A stretch of 64,000 nt of DNA from Mactromeris polynyma. Lineage: Eukaryota; Mollusca; Bivalvia; Venerida; Mactridae. Shown in pieces: positions 59,080-64,000 of the stretch. The notes beneath the pieces are model-generated. The model made no database searches. It was given only the letters and a program-made list of their open reading frames with translations, and was not told where the DNA came from. Numbering within the stretch: position 1 is the stretch's first letter; each line of letters opens with the position of its first letter. The translations under genes were made by a program, and so were the position numbers. Location of the stretch: contig JASFXZ010000037.1 in NCBI GenBank assembly GCA_032209605.1, positions 4,991,001 through 5,055,000 of the forward strand, read 5' to 3'.

Positions 59080-59790
59080 TTGTTTGTTTCTGTAAACATT
59101 TTATATAAAATTATCATTTTATAGACAAACGTTGATGAATGCATCAACAAAATATGCAGATGTTATGTGGACTAAAATGGCTGTAACTTTTTTATTACTG
59201 AACGGAAACATGTCATGTGACCATGTATTCTCTACATTAGATCATTTCCTACAAAAGGAATCGCGTTTCAATATGAAAGTCCAAAAAAAGTATTTTTTTG
59301 CATTTTTTGGAGATTTTGATAATTTGTCACAAAGCTTAATTGATTTATTTGTTGTACTGCATGAAACAAGGTGAACAAATCATAATGTATTTGTATAACA
59401 GATTGTTTACATAGAATTTGATGAATGATATTTTTGTACATTAAAATGTAAGTGTAAATGTTCTAGAGGTGATGGAATGAGTTACTGGAATATATTTGTG
59501 AAAAATTGGAACAGATTTAGAGAACTCCATTCTATAACATCTCATTACAATTGTACACTCAGTAGCTATAACTTCATTATGAGTGGTGGGATATCTACTC
59601 TTTTATATACAATGTATGGTGACATTTGTGTTGCTGTGAAGTCATTGTTTCACAAAATTTAAAGTTGCATTACATATTGTTTGTAATACAAACTTTCTGA
59701 CATATTTGGTAAGGAATGACAGCCATTCTTGCTGGTGAAATTATTTTTATTTCACTGATTTTGACATAAATTGCTATGAATAAAGGCCTT
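59080..59790 (+). other. Candidate NLR 3' UTR with poly(A) signal
   Basis: An AATAAA at 59779-59784 and another near 59911 follow the NLR stop. Open frames at 59132-59374 and 59477-59662 have no motif; a further 3' exon cannot be excluded because TTTTATAG/ACAAACG (about 59125) looks like an acceptor. From 59791 to 60160 nothing is recognised. Confidence 0.45.
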
Positions 59791-60161
59791 TAACTCCACA
59801 CATTCTATTCTGACTGAGTCCTATGTTTATTAATGTATTATTTCTGTATGACACTGACAATCTTGTCTACATGTATAATCAGTTCAGTGTTTTAGATATT
59901 TAATATGTGAATAAAGAAAATTTAATCATTATACAATAAAATAGTTAAACCATTTTGTGTTGTATTTGTTTTTCACTGTTTTAAGATTGGTGCAAAAATG
60001 TTGAGAGCATCTTCTATTTTGTACATTTATAACCTTTATGTGCGCAATATCCAACCAAACAGTTTATTCTTGAAAATGGCGTCATTAAATCCACCAGACA
60101 TATTATCGTACAACCTCTCCAGAAGAAATCCTTGTTCAGATGTGAACTCTGGCTTTTGTCG

Positions 60162-60608
60162 AGAGGTAATTGCTGTAGGGAGGTTATTGCTGTAGGGAGG
60201 TTATTACTCTAGAGAGGTTATTGCTGTAGGGAGGTTATTGCTCCTACAGAGGTTATTACTCTAGAGAGGTTATTGCTGTAGGGAGGTTATTACTCTAGAG
60301 GTTACTGCTGTAGGGAGGTTATTGCTGTTGGGAGGTTATTACTCTAGAAAGGTTATTACTCTAGAGAGGTTACTGCTGTAGGGAGGTTATTACTCTAGGG
60401 GTTACTGCTGTAGGGAGGTTATTGCTGTATAGAGGTTATTGCTGTAGGGAAGTTATTGCTGTATAGAGGTTATTGCTCCTACAGAGGTTATTACTCTAGA
60501 GAGGTTACTGCTGTAGGGAAGTTATTGCTGTATAGAGGTTATTGCTCCTACAGAGGTTATTACTCTAGAGAGGTTATTACTGTAGGGAAGTTATTGCTGT
60601 AAAGAGGT
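60162..60608. repeat. 17-bp minisatellite, about 26 copies
   Basis: Two interleaved unit types, AGGTTATTGCTGTAGGG and AGGTTATTACTCTAGAG, with occasional TATAGAG and CTCCTACAG variants. It leads almost directly into the 16-bp array. Confidence 0.85.
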
Positions 60609-60613
60609 TATGG

Positions 60614-62592
60614 CGTATCTACATCCTGGGGTATCTACATCCTGGTGTATCTACATCCTGGTGTATCTACATCATGGTGTATCTACATCCTGGTGTATCT
60701 ACATCATGGTGTATCTACATCCTAGTGGATCTACATCCTGGTGTATCTACATCCTGGTGTATCTACATCCTGGTGTATCTACATCATGGTGTATCTACAT
60801 CCTGGTGTATCTACATCCTGGTGTATCTACATCCTGGTGTATCTACATCCTAGTGTATCTACAACCTGGTGTATCTACATACTGGCGTATCTACATCCTG
60901 GGGTATCTACATCCTGGTGTATCTACATCCTGGTGTATCTACATCCTGGTGTATCTACATCATGGTGTATCTACATCCTGGTGGATCTACATCCTGGTGT
61001 ATCTACATCCTGGTGTATCTACATCCTGGTGGATCTACATCCTGGTGTATCTTCATCCTGGTGTATATACATCGTGGTGTATCTACATCCTGGTGTATCT
61101 ACATCCTGGTGTATCTACATCATGGTGTATCTACATCCTGGTGTATCTACATCCTGGTGTTTCTACATCCTAGTGTATCTACATCATGGTGTATCTACAT
61201 ACTGGCGTATCTACATCCTGGGGTATCTACATCCTGGTGTATCTACATCCTGGTGTATCTACATCGTGGTGTATCTACATCCTGGTGTATCTACATCCTG
61301 GTGTATCTACATCATGGTGTATCTTCATCCTGGTGTATCTAAATCGTGGTGTATCTACATCCTGGTGTATCTACATCCTGGTGTATCTACATCATGGTGT
61401 ATCTTCATCCTGGTGTATCTACATCATGGTGTATCTACATCGTGGTGTATCTACATCGTGGTGTATCTACATCCTGGTGTATCTACATCCTGGTGTATCT
61501 ACATCCTTGTGTATCTACATCATGGTGTATCTACATCGTGGTGTATCTACATCCTGGTGTATCTACATCCTGGTGTATCTACATCATGGTGTATCTTCAT
61601 CCTGGTGTATCTAAATCGTGGTGTATCTACATCCTGGTGTATCTACATCCTGGTGTATCTACATCATGGTGTATCTTCATCCTGGTGTATCTACATCCTG
61701 GTGTATCTACATCCTGGTGTATCTACATCATGGTGTATCTACATCCTGGTGAATCTTCATCCTGGTGTATCTACATCGTGGTGTATCTACATCCTGGTGG
61801 ATCTACATCCTGGTGAATCTTCATCCTGGTGTATCTACATCGTGGTGTAATTTCATCCTGGTGTATCTACATCCTGGTGTATCTACATCCTGGTGGATCT
61901 ACATCCTGGTGTATCTTCATCCTGGTGTATCTACATCGTGGTGTAATTTCATCCTGGTGTATCTACATCCTGGTGTATCTACATAATGATGGATCTACAT
62001 CCTGGTGTATCTACATCCTGGTGTATCTACATCCTGGTGGATCTACATCCTGGTGTATCTTCATCCTGGTGTATCTACATCGTGGTGTAATTTCATCCTG
62101 GTGTATCTACATCCTGTCGTATCTACATAATGATGGATCTACATCATGGTGTATCTACATCCTGGTGGATCTACATCATGGTGTATCTACATAATGATGG
62201 ATCTACATCCTGGTGTATCTACATCCTGGTGTATCTACATAATGATGGATCTACATCCTGGTGTATCTACATCCTGGTGTATCTACATCCTGGTGTATCT
62301 TCATCCTGGTGTATATACATCCTGGTGTATCTACATAATGATGGATTTACATCCTGGTGTATCTACATCCTGGTGTATCTACATCCTGGTGTATCTACAT
62401 CCTGGTGGATCTACATCCTGGTGTATCTACATCCTGGTGTATCTACATAATGATGGATCTACATCCTGGAGTATCTACATAATGATGGATCTACATCCTG
62501 GTGTATCTACATAATGATGGATCTACATCCTGGTGTATCTTCATCATGACGTATCTTCATCATGGTGGATCTACACCAAAGGGGATCTACAT
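60614..62592. repeat. 16-bp minisatellite, about 122 copies
   Basis: The unit is GTATCTACATCCTGGT, with frequent CATGGT, CGTGGT, GGATCTACATCC and ATAATGATGGA variants, the last clustered after 61980. Because 16 is not a multiple of three, all plus frames stay open over 48-nt cycles, producing open frames up to 369 codons that are not genes. Confidence 0.95.
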
Positions 62593-63429
62593 CAGAGAAT
62601 GATTTCTCTTCAGTATTTTGAACACGTATACATGTATATCTCTTTACACACAGTATTTATCTCTTTGGGTAAGTGTTTGATTTCAAAATTATTTTGGGAA
62701 TTTGTTGAGTTCAGTGAAAATCAAATCATATTTAATCAATCAAGGGCGCTCAAAACAATTCTCGACCGGAATATACTATAGCCCCAAAAGTACTAATATA
62801 CATTCGGCATTGGAATGACGAGGTTTTTGGGTGCAGCCGTACTAGCATGGCTTTGCTATTTGCAAAGGACGAAGGTTATTTAAATTACACCAGGTGTTGA
62901 TAAATTGCTCATTTCTGATTTAATATCGTATTGTAATGATGATTTCATTGCACCCGTATATTCCCCTCTGTTGATTCAATCCTAAAACGGATGATGTTCG
63001 TCCGCCTGTCCGTCCGCCTGTCCGTCCGCCTGTCTGCTCATTTATTTATTAGTTTTAGAGTTTAACAATAAGAGGATATATAATAAATACTAACTTTTAT
63101 ACATTATAATTTATAATTCAATAAAATATTAGTGAATTCAACAAAACATTAATTGAACCCAACCTGAGAGATGATAAGTCCATATATTTCTGACTTGATT
63201 TTGTGTTCCATTCCGTATTCAAATTATATTACAAAAGCAACATACGGAAAGTTTAAAACCAGTTTTTACTGCGCTCATGTTTCTTTCACATATCCACGAG
63301 ATTATAGTTTTAATAACTACAATGTATGTACATATTGAATAGACAATTGTATAAAACACTAGTTTATATACGTAAAACATATCCTTAAAGAAATTTAAAC
63401 GCCTGCTTAAGATAAGGGTAAAGACAATA
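62593..63429. other. Non-coding; short 12-bp repeat near 63000
   Basis: TCCGCCTGTCCG is repeated about three times at 62999-63036. No gene is recognised. Confidence 0.4.
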
Positions 63430-63753
63430 CAGTCGGACCACTTTTATTCGACAATCTTCTATCCGAATTTATGGTATCATCTGACATAGATACAGTAAAA
63501 CCTTACTTAAAGACCACCTCAATTATAGGACCACCTCGAAATAAGGCCCACACTTTTCAAGTCTATTACACGTATCACTGTTTTGCTCTTTATTCAACCT
63601 CAGCATTAGGACCACCACACTACGAAGACCAGTTTTCAAGGGTCCCAAGGGTGGTCTTATTATTGAGGTTTCACTCAATCTCCCGATATATCTTCTAAGA
63701 TACTTAATAATAAACTTTCGGATCCGATGAATTTGAATGAACGATATCCGACT
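63430..63753 (+). mobile_element. MITE family B, copy 4, interrupted by a family A MITE
   Basis: The left end CAGTCGGACCACTTTTATTC follows TA; the right end reads GAATGAACGATATCCGACT. Removing 63493-63675 leaves halves that align in order with the uninterrupted copies at 8669 and 14167. Confidence 0.75.
63493..63675 (+). mobile_element. MITE family A, copy 4, nested in family B
   Basis: It starts CAGTAAAACCTTAC directly after TA and ends GAGGTTTCACT, with the family's CCACCTCAATTATAGGACC and GGTGGTCTTATTATTGAGG blocks. The insertion lies inside family B copy 4. Confidence 0.75.
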
Positions 63754-64000
63754 CAAACGCAAAAGAAAGTGTGCACTTTTTATTTTTGATTATTTTAATT
63801 CTGCAAGGTATAATAATGTCAAATTTGGAATGTAAAACTATCGGTCGTTGTCGGATTTCCAAGTACAAGTGACCAAACTTGTTTTCTCTACATTCTTTCA
63901 CACATGTATACTATAGTGCGAATATCACTGTAGAATTTCAAACATTTATAACTGCGAATATGCCACGACTATCGGAACGTCAGCGTATTGACGCCTTAAT
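63754..64000. other. Window end, nothing recognised
   Basis: No gene or repeat is recognised. The last bases (ATGCCACGACTATCGGAACG) could begin a coding sequence running off the window, but nothing supports this. Confidence 0.3.

Noticed and set aside
60610..62514. Open frames up to 369 codons over the 16-bp array
   Set aside because: Stop-free repeat cycling through frames; no start context or non-repeat coding part.

Overview
The window is eukaryotic. It is AT-rich and gene-poor, with spliced coding sequence, tRNA-derived SINE-like sequence, LINE 3' tails and many satellites. The one clear host gene is a DZIP3-like HEPN / NACHT / LRR-like NLR of the kind abundant in bivalve molluscs. Together with a Ngaro-type tyrosine-recombinase retrotransposon, Tc1/mariner relics and short TIR elements, this points to a mollusc, probably a bivalve. 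The species cannot be named from sequence alone.

Layout. 1-9860: non-coding, with tRNA-like relics, a 42-bp minisatellite, a long hairpin, a promoter-like block and the first MITEs. 9860-21650: four large tandem arrays (93, 79, 59 and 40 bp units) with MITEs between them and a broken Tc1/mariner element of about 1.44 kb. 21650-29050: a LINE 3' end, a second LINE tail, a CGATCG-rich foldback element and a tRNA-Thr-like SINE. 29054-36344: three arrays (92, 124 and 19 bp units) in close succession, followed by a second Tc1 fragment. 38334-44889: a Ngaro-type retrotransposon in minus orientation, with split direct repeats A1-ORFs-B1-A2-B2, gag, RT/RNase H, tyrosine recombinase and an SGNH-hydrolase relic. 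45547-46400: a minisatellite whose 12-bp unit is the Pol III A box. 47218-59079: the NLR gene on the plus strand, at least five exons, whose introns hold bivalve-type repeats and a hAT-like element. 60160-62592: 17-bp and 16-bp minisatellites. 63430-63753: one MITE nested inside another.

The NLR is the main functional content. Exon 1 encodes two hydrophobic segments and a 2A-like ribosome-skipping motif ending NPGP. Exons 2-4 build a DZIP3-like HEPN domain whose R-x4-H motif is completed only by splicing. Exon 5 carries NACHT (Walker A and B) and divergent leucine-rich repeats. Intron phases match at every junction. The only defect is one frame break in exon 2, which lies exactly on an A_AAA_AAC heptamer. 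By hand count, roughly 29% of the window is tandem array, in about fifteen unrelated unit types.
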